Positions 50,819 to 60,400 of a stretch of DNA of 64,000 nucleotides are shown piece by piece. Numbering within the stretch: position 1 is the stretch's first letter; the number at the start of each line of letters is the position of its first letter. This DNA is from Limnomonas spitsbergensis (taxonomy: Eukaryota; Chlorophyta; Chlorophyceae; Chlamydomonadales): the NCBI GenBank assembly GCA_037349105.1, contig JAYJMM010000004.1, forward strand, positions 3,313,001 through 3,377,000, given 5' to 3'. Position numbers and translations under genes: made by a program. Below the pieces are notes generated by a model. That model searched no databases. It saw only the letters and a list, made by a program, of their open reading frames with translations, and had not been told where the DNA came from.

Positions 50819-53800
50819 ATGACAGACATAGTTCTAAATCCCGATAGGCACCAGCACCCTGACGCCCAACGGAGAAGTGGGCGTCTGAGGGGGCTGGAGC
50901 CGGGTGTAAACCTGATGGAAGCTAGTGACGAGCTGGCTGCAGAAGCACTGTTGGTGGCGGCAAAGCTGGCAGGGCCAGTGGAACCGCCCGCAGGAAACTG
51001 CAAGGTGCCAGAGCCGGGCCGCGTACCGCCCAGAGAGGCAGGGGCGCAGGCAGACGGCTCAGCGCTAGTGACGCGTAAAGGCATCGGCCGAGGGGGCCCA
51101 GTGCCCGCCGATTTCAGGGGCAGCCTGGAATTCGAGCAGTGGCAGACTCAAGCGGGAACACCAGAGCTGATTTTGGATCAAGCAACGGAAGTGTCCCAGA
51201 GCTGTGACACGCAGCAGAACTGCGAGCCTGAGGCCACGCCCCAGCAGAATCCGCCCAGGGTGGCCAGGGTCGCACAACGAGTCAAAGACGAACCCAGCCA
51301 GCCGGATCAAAGGGCCGAGGAAGCCGCAGCACCAAGAGGGGTTGCAGGCTGTGATAAAGCCTGCCCAGACAAACCGCGAATGAAAGCAGAGGAAATGGAG
51401 GCCAGGAGTATGCCTGCAGGGGTCAAACACGAGGAAGCTGAGCCCCAGCCAGCAGCGGGCAGGCAGAGCTCGCAGGTCGGCAAGGAAAGGGGAAAATCAG
51501 CTGCACCGGTAGGAAAGCCTTGGGCTGACCTAATATTCGAGGAAGAACTGTCAGACCCAGTTCAGGAGGAGAAGGGGCAGCAGCCTAAGGCAGGGATGCG
51601 TCCAAGGCAGCAGCTGCGACCGCGCAGGGTGCTGGTTAGAAGAGGAGCTGGATCCACGGTCTATGGGACGCCGCTGTCCAGGTTTACGCCCAGTGTGGGC
51701 AGACCTGTGCAGAAATCCAAGGAGGGATCTAGCAGCCAGATGCAAAGAGACGACAGCCACAAGGAAATTCTGCGAGGATTTTTTCACGATCCATCAAGAG
51801 CGCAGGATACCAGCCCTAGTGAGCCAGAGCGCTCGGGGGCTGGGGGGGTGGTGTGCGGCGAAAAGGAGTCAGAAGGACAGATGCAGCCGATCGGTTGGGC
51901 AGGAATTTTGCAGTGGGCAACGGACCAGTGGAAGCAAGTTTGCTCCAGGACGTTCTTGCATTTCCAGGACCAGGTCACAGCCATTGAGGAGTTCAAGGCC
52001 CATCATCTGCGGGGATGGGCAACAAAGGCCATGCTGGGTATTCCCCACACAGGGCAGGACAGGGCAACGCTGTTAGCCGCCCTTGGACAGGTGTCCAAGG
52101 GAAGGGCGGGACGCGAAGCAGCCCTGGCTGTTAAGGCCTTCGCAGATGAATGGTGCAGCGAGGTAACAGGAAATCAGGTGGAACCTGGATCCGAGCCAGA
52201 AGAGGAGGAGGACCAGGCATGGGAAGGATTTGAAACAGCAGTGCAGCGGCCGGAGGAGCTCAGGGAGGTGCAAAGGTGGCAGCAGCAGGCAAGAGCCGCG
52301 CCAACCCCAACACTCAGATCTGAGGTCTTCGAGGTCAGCAGCGAGCCAAGCCTCAGAGGGCGACCAAGGGGCAGGGAAGCGCCCAGAGCCAGCAGTCCAG
52401 CCGCCAGCGAAAGGGCGGAGTTGACTAGCCAATCACTCGCCAGGATGGCAGAGCAAGGCACAGCAACACGCAGAGCAAGCAGGCAAGAGTCTTATGCACT
52501 GCTACGCATAGTCGAGGACAAAGAAAACACATGCCAGGAAACCCAGGTGGATTACATCAAGGAATTCCTGAGGAACAGGCAAGCGGGCACAACGAGTGGA
52601 ACCAGGAGGAATAAGCCTGCAGGCAGCGCACGGAGCAGTTGTCCAAGAATGCAGGAAGCCAGAGAGGAAACGCAGTCTGATTCCTATGCCAGGAATTACA
52701 CAGGCGGGACGCAGACAGGCCGGCATAGCCAGGAGCCGCCCAGAGGGCAGTCAGATGGCAGGGAACAGCCAAGCCGACATAGCCAGGAGCCGCCCAGAGG
52801 GCAGGCAGATGGCAGGGAACAGCCAAGCCAGCATAGCCGGGAACCGCCCAGAGGGCAGGCAGAGGACAGGGAACAGCCAAGCCATCAAAGCCAGGAGCAA
52901 CCCAGGGGAACAGCGGAACACAGCAGAGGGGCACGGCAGGATTGGCAAGACCAGGAGCAGCCCAGGGGACAGGCGGAGCCTGGCAGAGCACAGTCTTGGA
53001 GGCCTGGCTCTGATAGCAGACCAGGCAGAAGCGAATCAGAACGGCCGCCACCCGAGGGAAGTAGAAGCTCTGCAGGAAGAGCAGGCAGACAGCCATCACG
53101 AGAAGATCATGATCAGGAGGAGGATTATTACAGACATGACAGATACCACTCAGGTCACAGCCCATCAAGGGGCGGTGGTGGAGGATCTCGGTCGCGGTCA
53201 GAATCAGTAGATTCGGGGCCAGGGGGAGCGGACAGGCGCAGGCCAGGAGCCAGGCTGGAGTCCAGCGACCAGGAAATGAAGAGGCTCGATAGGGAGCAGG
53301 CAAGGGTGAACCTGCAGCTGCAGCAGCAGATGGTCCTGCAGCTGGCAGGGGTAGCCAAATTCACCAAAATCCCAGCCATTCAAGGCAACGTGCCGGTGTT
53401 GGATATGTCGCACCCAGGCGCGGTTGCAGCCAGGAAATATTGCCAGGCATGTGGATATTGGGGATCGCACAACAGGCTGGCGCTGTCAGATGACCCGCCA
53501 GCGCTGGCTGTGGTGGCCGGAGAAATAGCTGGGTCGTGCCAGTCGCCATCAGCTATGACAATGTTGGTGAAATCACTGGTCAAGCTGTGGGACAGCAAGC
53601 CGGCTAGCGTGGGGCCACTGATGGTAGCCATCAGGGCGGCGCCCCACGCAGGAGACAGGGCTGCCAGAGAAGCAGAAAGGATAAGGGGGACGTGGGTTGC
53701 CCCAGCAGAGGAGCAGTGTTGTGAAGCCTCGCTGCTAACCTTGTGGATCAAGGTAGTTCAAGCAGAGGTGGGGAAGCCAACCTCGGACGAGAGGACAGCC

Positions 53801-56800
53801 ATCTCCAACCTCAGGCTAGGAGTGAAGACCACTCTCGATCCTGACGTCAAGCCAGAGGAGACGGTGGAAGCATTTGCTCACAGAGTGCTGTCGACAGCAG
53901 AGTTGCTGCAGATCTCAAGGGATGCAGTGGACCACTTTGGCAGGAGGCACTCGGTCTCGCATCTGTTCCATGACGGACTTCCAGCGCTCGCTAAAGCCAA
54001 GCTGAGCAAGTTTGTTATGACCGTACCAGGGTACCTCAGCATGACAGACGAAGATCAGATTGCAGTGCTCACACAGCAGGTGGTGCTGTGGGAGAAGTTT
54101 GCCCTGGAAATGGGGGACCTAGGAGGCGCAAGCCTCAAACAGATGGCCAGTGGGCCTGGCCAGGGAGAGGCGCAGTCCAACAGAACGAGGAAGGAGAGAA
54201 CAGGACAGTGGGAGATGCGGACACGCCTTGAAGGGGCAGGGAACCCCGCAGGAGCAGCAGCTGCCCAGCAACAGCGGAGTGACAAACCCAGAGGAGTTAC
54301 CTGGGCAGATCAATCAGGGGCACCAAATTACAGCGCAGAAGGCGCTGCAGGGGCAGCCAAGGCATGCTACCAGTGTGGTAGCACGGCGCACCTGGCCAGG
54401 GACTGCAGGGCGCCCAGGCCCAGGGATGAGCGCAGGCCGGCGCCACTCGCTACTGACATTACAGCTGGGCAGGCAAGGCCGCCGCAGCAGCAGTACCCGC
54501 TCCCACCAAGGCCACAGCAGGGTCAGCCTGCAGGCAGACCGTACGAGCGGAATCAGAACAACAGGCAGTACCAACGGCCGGGGCCTGGCCAGGGGGGTCA
54601 GGCTCAGCAAGCGGCACACGTATCTCACCTAAGCAGCCCAACGGGGCAAGCCGAACCAGAGGGCTGGCAACAGACTATGGCAGAGATGCTCAGCGAGTCT
54701 GTAGCACTCATGACTCAGGTTGGGCTGGTGCCCAAATCCGCAGGATTCAAACAGGCGGCTCACAACGCTCGTCCTAGGTCATTCTTGCCAGAACCCTGTC
54801 CGGAGGAGGAACCTGAGCAAAGGCTCGTGGAACCGGCCTCCAGGAAGGGAGCAAAGAGACTGGTTTTGAGCAAATTAGCTGACGATATGTCTGACATCCG
54901 ACTGCAGGTGTTCAAGTTGAACGAGAGGCTGACGGCGCTGTCGTTCACCACTATGCCCATGGGTTCAGAAGACCACAGGGGTAAGGCCAGTAAAGGCAGG
55001 CAGGAAAGCAAGGTGGTCACAGCTGCACCAAGGCTGCAGTATTTTAAGAATGACAGAAGCAACCTGGAGCAATGTGTGGGACTAATGGTCAAAGGAAAGG
55101 TCCTGGTGGCCCAGAAGGCCCTCATGGACTCAGCATGCTCCTGTCATGTGATCACAGTCAACATTGCAGAACAGTTAGTCGCCATGGGGGCAGAACTGAT
55201 CCGGACGGATGAGAAGATCCGCACGACAGACAATGCAGGGGCAGATCTGTATGGGGTGCTGTTCATTTATGTGGTGTACGGATATGGGGGGCCCAATGCT
55301 ATTATGGAACCCACGGTGGTCAGGGTCGTAAAAACGCCTCCCGATGCATACGAACACTTGGTGGGGAACCCAGAGTTTCTCAAGTACAATGGGGTTTTGG
55401 AGGCAGCAGGAAGGCTGACCTTACGCCCCAGAGATGGTCCCCAGACAGTACGAGGGGTCAGGGACCTGACGCTGCCGCTGGTCCTAGCATCCCCAGCAGG
55501 GGGGTACCAGGCAGCAGCAGTAGCATGGGCAGGAATCCAGTGTGGATTTGCAGAACGGGAAGGGTGGCCCGCGGCCAGTGTGGAGGAAGAACACGAGCCG
55601 CTCTTACAGCATGCCATGGCCACACACGCAGGTGCCGCCATGAGGACAGACCAGAAGGTGGGACAGAGTCGCGGAACAGCCGCAGGAGCAGGCAGAAGCA
55701 CCGCAGATGCGAGCAGGAGCAGCCGTGGGGGCCCACAGGAGACCACTTCCAGGCCGCGCCAGTGCGGGCAAGCGCAGGCTGCAGTGCCCAGGGAGGTCAA
55801 GGTGGATGCCAAGGCCGCTGCGTCACAGCCAGGCCAGGCAGCAGCACAGGCAGAGGCCAATGCTGAGGTAGCAATGGCACTCAAGGCAGAGTCGAAGCCG
55901 GCATACGAAAAGGAGATCATCAGGAGGTGCATGGAGGTAAACCCACGCTCCCCATGTGTCTTGTGCGGAGAACCTGGCCCGCACTCACCAGAGGAGTGTG
56001 ACCAGAGAATCCGGAAGATACTGCAGAAGCCTGCGGCAGTCCCCGCAGCCCAGGGGACATCACCAGGAGCCAAAAGGCGGGTAGACTTTGGAGGAGCCGC
56101 ATCAGCAAGAGCTGCACCAGCAGGATCAAGCAGACGCTCGGAGGTGCGAGTGCCTGGCAGAGACGAGAGGGCCTGTGTGGCTGATGGGGGCGTTAGGGAA
56201 GACGCCCCAGAAGCAGCAGGCGGAACGCAAGGGGTAACAGCAAACCGCGGCCAGGAGGAGCTTGTCGGCAAGGAGGAGAGTGAAGAATCAGAGGAGTCAG
56301 AGGAGGAAGATGTCCATGAACGAAGGACCAGTCCGAAGTACATGCATGTGCTGAGGCTGCAGCAACAAGTAGAGTTGCTGCAGCAAGACGTCAAGGCAAG
56401 GGAAGAGCTGCTGTTCCGCCAGGCGGCTGCAACAATTGAATACCTGAGGTTGCAGCAGGTCAGGTGGACAGGCCTCCAGGACGCCAACATACGGCTCACG
56501 GAGGTACAGCGGCAGTACATCTTGCGTGCAGACCAACTGCGAGCACTGTACGCCAACCTCGGGAACCAGCAGGCAAGAGAGCCGCTGCAGTCCACAATCC
56601 CAGGAGACCCGGAGCTGGCAGAGCATATGGGAATCATGTTTCAAACCGCGGCCGAGCTTGCAGAGGAGGACGAGGGTCTGAGCCAGGAGAAGCTGCAGGA
56701 ACAGGAGCAGCAAGCCACTGGTCAGCAAGGACCAGGGGGCAGTGGCGGGGCCAGGCAGGCCAGTGGGGAGAAGCGAGTGCAGCACAGGGGGTCAACCCCA

Positions 56801-57184
56801 GATGTCGCAATACGCACAGAAACCAGAGAGCGCAGCAGGAGTGAGCAGAGGGCTCGCAGTGTAGAACGCCGCGGGGCGGTGCCTACACCGGAGGCCCGAA
56901 CCCAGCGGCCAGACCGCGATGATAGCTTCGACCGGCCTAGAGGCAGGAGGCAGCAGTCACCCAGCGGGAATCGCGGGAGCCAGCCCAGGGGCAGGTCACA
57001 AGAGCGAGGCACAGGTAGCCACGCCAGACCATACCAGCTGGAAGGGAATACGCAGGATAGAAGGGGAACCCCCGGCCAGAGTCCGCCGGGCAGGGCGCAG
57101 CTGGATGGGGGGACAGAGAAGTGTCCTCGGACCCCACGATGGGGGAGTGTGCTTCAACTGTGGGAAGCCAGGGCACTTCGCTAA
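50819..57184 (+). CDS. Gag-like polyprotein with zinc knuckles and a retropepsin-like motif
   Basis: 2,121 aa. The N-terminal 800 residues are charged and disordered, with about four repeats of 18 residues built on SQEPPRGQADGREQPS (near 640-720) and an RS-rich part. About 820-1,110 is a helical region starting at LDREQARVNLQLQQQMVLQ, which I take as capsid-like. A CCHC knuckle CYQCGSTAHLARDC (CX2CX4HX4C) begins at residue 1,183. At about 1,437 the sequence ALMDSACSCHVITVNIAEQL resembles a retropepsin active site (DSA in place of DTG/DSG). A second, variant knuckle CVLCGEPGPHSPEEC begins at 1,713. A coiled coil (LRLQQQVELLQQDVKAREEL) lies near 1,845. The ORF ends at 57,184, just where a third knuckle appears in another frame. 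It forms the particle and binds RNA by analogy with gag; the protease assignment is tentative. Confidence 0.75.
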   Translation: MTDIVLNPDRHQHPDAQRRSGRLRGLEPGVNLMEASDELAAEALLVAAKLAGPVEPPAGNCKVPEPGRVPPREAGAQADGSALVTRKGIGRGGPVPADFRGSLEFEQWQTQAGTPELILDQATEVSQSCDTQQNCEPEATPQQNPPRVARVAQRVKDEPSQPDQRAEEAAAPRGVAGCDKACPDKPRMKAEEMEARSMPAGVKHEEAEPQPAAGRQSSQVGKERGKSAAPVGKPWADLIFEEELSDPVQEEKGQQPKAGMRPRQQLRPRRVLVRRGAGSTVYGTPLSRFTPSVGRPVQKSKEGSSSQMQRDDSHKEILRGFFHDPSRAQDTSPSEPERSGAGGVVCGEKESEGQMQPIGWAGILQWATDQWKQVCSRTFLHFQDQVTAIEEFKAHHLRGWATKAMLGIPHTGQDRATLLAALGQVSKGRAGREAALAVKAFADEWCSEVTGNQVEPGSEPEEEEDQAWEGFETAVQRPEELREVQRWQQQARAAPTPTLRSEVFEVSSEPSLRGRPRGREAPRASSPAASERAELTSQSLARMAEQGTATRRASRQESYALLRIVEDKENTCQETQVDYIKEFLRNRQAGTTSGTRRNKPAGSARSSCPRMQEAREETQSDSYARNYTGGTQTGRHSQEPPRGQSDGREQPSRHSQEPPRGQADGREQPSQHSREPPRGQAEDREQPSHQSQEQPRGTAEHSRGARQDWQDQEQPRGQAEPGRAQSWRPGSDSRPGRSESERPPPEGSRSSAGRAGRQPSREDHDQEEDYYRHDRYHSGHSPSRGGGGGSRSRSESVDSGPGGADRRRPGARLESSDQEMKRLDREQARVNLQLQQQMVLQLAGVAKFTKIPAIQGNVPVLDMSHPGAVAARKYCQACGYWGSHNRLALSDDPPALAVVAGEIAGSCQSPSAMTMLVKSLVKLWDSKPASVGPLMVAIRAAPHAGDRAAREAERIRGTWVAPAEEQCCEASLLTLWIKVVQAEVGKPTSDERTAISNLRLGVKTTLDPDVKPEETVEAFAHRVLSTAELLQISRDAVDHFGRRHSVSHLFHDGLPALAKAKLSKFVMTVPGYLSMTDEDQIAVLTQQVVLWEKFALEMGDLGGASLKQMASGPGQGEAQSNRTRKERTGQWEMRTRLEGAGNPAGAAAAQQQRSDKPRGVTWADQSGAPNYSAEGAAGAAKACYQCGSTAHLARDCRAPRPRDERRPAPLATDITAGQARPPQQQYPLPPRPQQGQPAGRPYERNQNNRQYQRPGPGQGGQAQQAAHVSHLSSPTGQAEPEGWQQTMAEMLSESVALMTQVGLVPKSAGFKQAAHNARPRSFLPEPCPEEEPEQRLVEPASRKGAKRLVLSKLADDMSDIRLQVFKLNERLTALSFTTMPMGSEDHRGKASKGRQESKVVTAAPRLQYFKNDRSNLEQCVGLMVKGKVLVAQKALMDSACSCHVITVNIAEQLVAMGAELIRTDEKIRTTDNAGADLYGVLFIYVVYGYGGPNAIMEPTVVRVVKTPPDAYEHLVGNPEFLKYNGVLEAAGRLTLRPRDGPQTVRGVRDLTLPLVLASPAGGYQAAAVAWAGIQCGFAEREGWPAASVEEEHEPLLQHAMATHAGAAMRTDQKVGQSRGTAAGAGRSTADASRSSRGGPQETTSRPRQCGQAQAAVPREVKVDAKAAASQPGQAAAQAEANAEVAMALKAESKPAYEKEIIRRCMEVNPRSPCVLCGEPGPHSPEECDQRIRKILQKPAAVPAAQGTSPGAKRRVDFGGAASARAAPAGSSRRSEVRVPGRDERACVADGGVREDAPEAAGGTQGVTANRGQEELVGKEESEESEESEEEDVHERRTSPKYMHVLRLQQQVELLQQDVKAREELLFRQAAATIEYLRLQQVRWTGLQDANIRLTEVQRQYILRADQLRALYANLGNQQAREPLQSTIPGDPELAEHMGIMFQTAAELAEEDEGLSQEKLQEQEQQATGQQGPGGSGGARQASGEKRVQHRGSTPDVAIRTETRERSRSEQRARSVERRGAVPTPEARTQRPDRDDSFDRPRGRRQQSPSGNRGSQPRGRSQERGTGSHARPYQLEGNTQDRRGTPGQSPPGRAQLDGGTEKCPRTPRWGSVLQLWEARALR

Positions 57185-57368
57185 CGCATGCCCAGAGCAG
57201 GGAGAGGCCTCGCAGCCAGGGGACAGCAGCCGGTTTGACCGATCGCGGGCAGCAGAAGGCCCGGAAAGGAGCTGGGGAGTCAGGGGACCTGGCAGGAGCC
57301 AGGAGGTTGCGGAAGACAACATGAGGCGAGCTTACGAGGCCGCCAAGGAGGTCTCCTTTGAAGAATGA
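56919..57368 (+). CDS. Frame-shifted continuation of gag with a further zinc knuckle
   Basis: In the frame one base ahead of the gag-like ORF, an open stretch overlaps its last 266 bases and encodes a textbook CCHC knuckle, CFNCGKPGHFANAC (about 57,145-57,186). It ends in a TGA at 57,366-57,368 (EVSFEE, then stop). After that stop the same frame stays open into the 1,408-aa ORF. The start given is the first possible start codon; in the element this segment was more likely reached by a +1 shift from the gag-like ORF or by an ancestral continuous frame. Confidence 0.55.
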   Translation: MIASTGLEAGGSSHPAGIAGASPGAGHKSEAQVATPDHTSWKGIRRIEGEPPARVRRAGRSWMGGQRSVLGPHDGGVCFNCGKPGHFANACPEQGEASQPGDSSRFDRSRAAEGPERSWGVRGPGRSQEVAEDNMRRAYEAAKEVSFEE

Positions 57369-57482
57369 AAAAAGCAGCAGGAGACAGCTGGACCGAGTGA
57401 GCTGCCAGGCCCGCCAGGACGGCCGGGGCCAGCAGGGCAGTCTTACAACTCCAGGTGGGTCAGCCAGGAGAGGCACACGTGT

Positions 57483-60400
57483 ATGATGTCTGTCCATGAA
57501 GGGTTTGAGCAGAACGCAGCGACTCAAGTTGTGAGCCACCAGGCTGCAGCAATGCCTGTAACGTTCCAGGTGGTGCCAGAGGGGCAGGTGGCCCAGCAAA
57601 GGCACCACTGGCAGATGGTGGTAGAGGCCCTAGCCATGAACCACTATGGTACTCGGCCCGCAGGGTCAGCCAGGTCCATGGCACATGCAGTGGAGTTTCT
57701 CAGGAACCTCCAGCAAAGGGGATGCCCGGCTCCATGTGAGGGATGGCCTGGCATTCTCCAGCAGTTTCTCGACAAAGAATGGGACATCTACAATGCCCAG
57801 ATGGATGAGTTTGAGAGGCTAGAGCAGGAGGCAGGGCTCCAGCACAGGGTAGACGAATGGGAAACCAGTTCCAGTGGGGACGGCACCAGCGCCTCAGAGG
57901 AAGGCTATGAGCCTCAAGCTCCTTTAACAGTGCGTGAGGAGGAAGCTGCCATGCTCTGCCCAGGTACCCCGGAGGGCCACGCGGACACAGGCGGCGAGTT
58001 AGCAGGAGCAGCCACCGGGACCCGGGATTGGCTCAGCAGGCAGGTTCACCACCCAGGGGCCAAGGGGGCAGCAGCTATGAGTCCAGAGGACAATACGGCG
58101 GGGGCCGTTAGGACCCATCACAGCACCACCTCTCTGTCCAGCACTGTCAGATGGGAAGAGGAGGACAGAGGGCTGCAGCGCAGCGGCAGCAGGGGCGAGA
58201 GACCCGCTGCACGGCATGAGGATTCCCGGTTCACCCAGGGCGGTACAGGACGCCGGGACAGGTCGGGCAGCAGAGGGCAGGTTCGCCCTGAGCCAGACCC
58301 GCCGAGATGGCCAGAAAGCAGGTGCTTCGTACAGTGGTACCGCCTGGGGGAAGAAATGCCAGAGGCGTCGTCTTCAGAGGCTATGATCACTCTGCCCGCA
58401 CAGTCCAAGGATGGGCTATGTAGGGTGCAGAACCACAGGCTCCTGGAAGGCAGGACGCAAACATGTGTCAACATAGCGGCAGCTATGCAGGCAGTGGCCA
58501 GACTGATCTTCCCATGGGACGCGGTGACAGCAGTCCTGCTGGGTGCAACACTCAAGGGGTTCATACAGCCCAGCACAAGGATGGAGGATTATATGCAGAG
58601 GGGATGGTCACAGCACCCCATCTACGCATACTGCGTCAGCGAGATGGTGGACCTAGCCGTCAAAGAAGGCATCACAGCAGTGGCCGCAGCCGACAGGGCG
58701 CACCCAGACGTGCCGGATAGCACGCGCACCGAGGGGGTGTGGCAGGGTGCGCAGCCCGGGTTCATGCGCACGCTATGGGCGGAGGACTGCGTCCATCAGT
58801 TGATGGAGCACCCCGCTCTCAGAGACCGCGCTTTCTACTATGTGCCAGTGCAGGCCTTAGGAGGGCACGGAAGGGGTGACAGGTCCGAGGACGGAACCTA
58901 TGGCGGGGCAGGGCTGTGCCATTCTGATAGGCCACGGCGGTGTGAGGCCACCGTTGAGTCGTCGGTCACCATCCCCAGGATGGTCGCAAGGCAAGCTGTG
59001 CCATGGGGAATGGCTCCCGGGGAAGCCAGGGCAGCCATCCCAGTTCAGCAGCTGGTAACTTACTACTACGAGGAGCTGGAAGAGGGAGAGCTGCCTGTTT
59101 CAGCGGCATGGATCCACATGCATGCGTTTCGGGATGATATGCCAGTCTTCCTGTTCGCAAGGCACGAGGGGAACGTGGCAATCACCAAGTGCGCATCAGT
59201 CGACGAGGCAGAGTTCCACGCGCACACGCACGCCAGGGGAGCAGACCCAGCGACATGGGCAGTCATGCTCATGGCGTTGCAACGGGTTCTGCTTCCGGGA
59301 CAGCTGTCGGCAGCAATGTGGAATGTCTGGGACGTGGATGATCAGTGGGCGCCGCTGGACATGACAGACTGCCCCACATGGCCATATGGGGCCCAGAGGT
59401 CGCCAGCGGATGGATCCATGTGGGAAGATGAAGAGGAGTTTGCGCGCTCGCCGTTCGCAGTGGAAAGGTTAGAAGCGTGCGTGCACCAGTGGGTGCGCTG
59501 GGAGAGAAGAGCGTGGCGCGACAACAGGGCCAGCAGCGTGGGCCCTTATTGGCAGGCAAATGACATGACAGTACAGCTGTGGAGGCAGGCGCACCCGGCA
59601 GGGGTACGCACGCTGCACCCCTTGTTCAGAGGAGCAGGATCGGATACCTACATGGAGGAACTGGAAGAGCTGAGGACTCAGCCCGTGCTGGGACGCTGGC
59701 TACTGGGCAGGTGGGGTTCCCGCTATTGGGACCCCGCTGCTGACAGTGACGGACCAATCCAGGACGCATACCAGGAGCCAACAGAGCAGGGCCATGTTGC
59801 CTTTGTCACCACACTCGGGGCAACAGCATCCTCTTGGGAATGGCTGGAGCCCATGGGGGAAATGGAGGTGTCAGCCCTGGAGGCTGAGACCGGGGATCGG
59901 GCGGAACCCCAGACACCCCCAGACAGTACCAGCAGACCACTTGCAGGAGACCTGGACAGCAGGGAGCCAAGGTCCAGCAATGAGCTTCGCCCCCGCCAGG
60001 AGGGCAGGGGGCTGCTAGGAGAAGAGAATGAAGACCCTTCGGAAGGGCCACCATCACTGGTGCAGGATTCAGAGTCGGAAGAGGAGTGGGGCGCTGACGG
60101 AAGCCCGTTCCCAGCAAGGATCAGCCTCACAATAGCTGATGCCGGGGATGCAGATGGGATGGAGGAGCCAACCAACGCAGGCCCTGGACCAGGGAGTCCA
60201 GAGTGGGGCCGCGAGGAGGAGTTGTTACAGCTACGGCAGGAGTGGATGCGCGGTGTTGTTCAGGAGCAAGCAGCCATGGAGGAGCGCAGAACCAGGAGAG
60301 CCGAGATAGAACGCAGCAGCAAGGTCGCACTAGAAGAGGAGGCACACCAGGTCGCAGTGGGGGTCAGCCCGCGACAGGCAGTAGACCAGTACGCTTGCGA

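Noticed and set aside
55267..56637. 456-codon antisense frame in the retroelement
   Set aside because: Fully overlaps the gag-like ORF, Ser/Ala/Leu-rich, with no motif. The sense frame has zinc knuckles.
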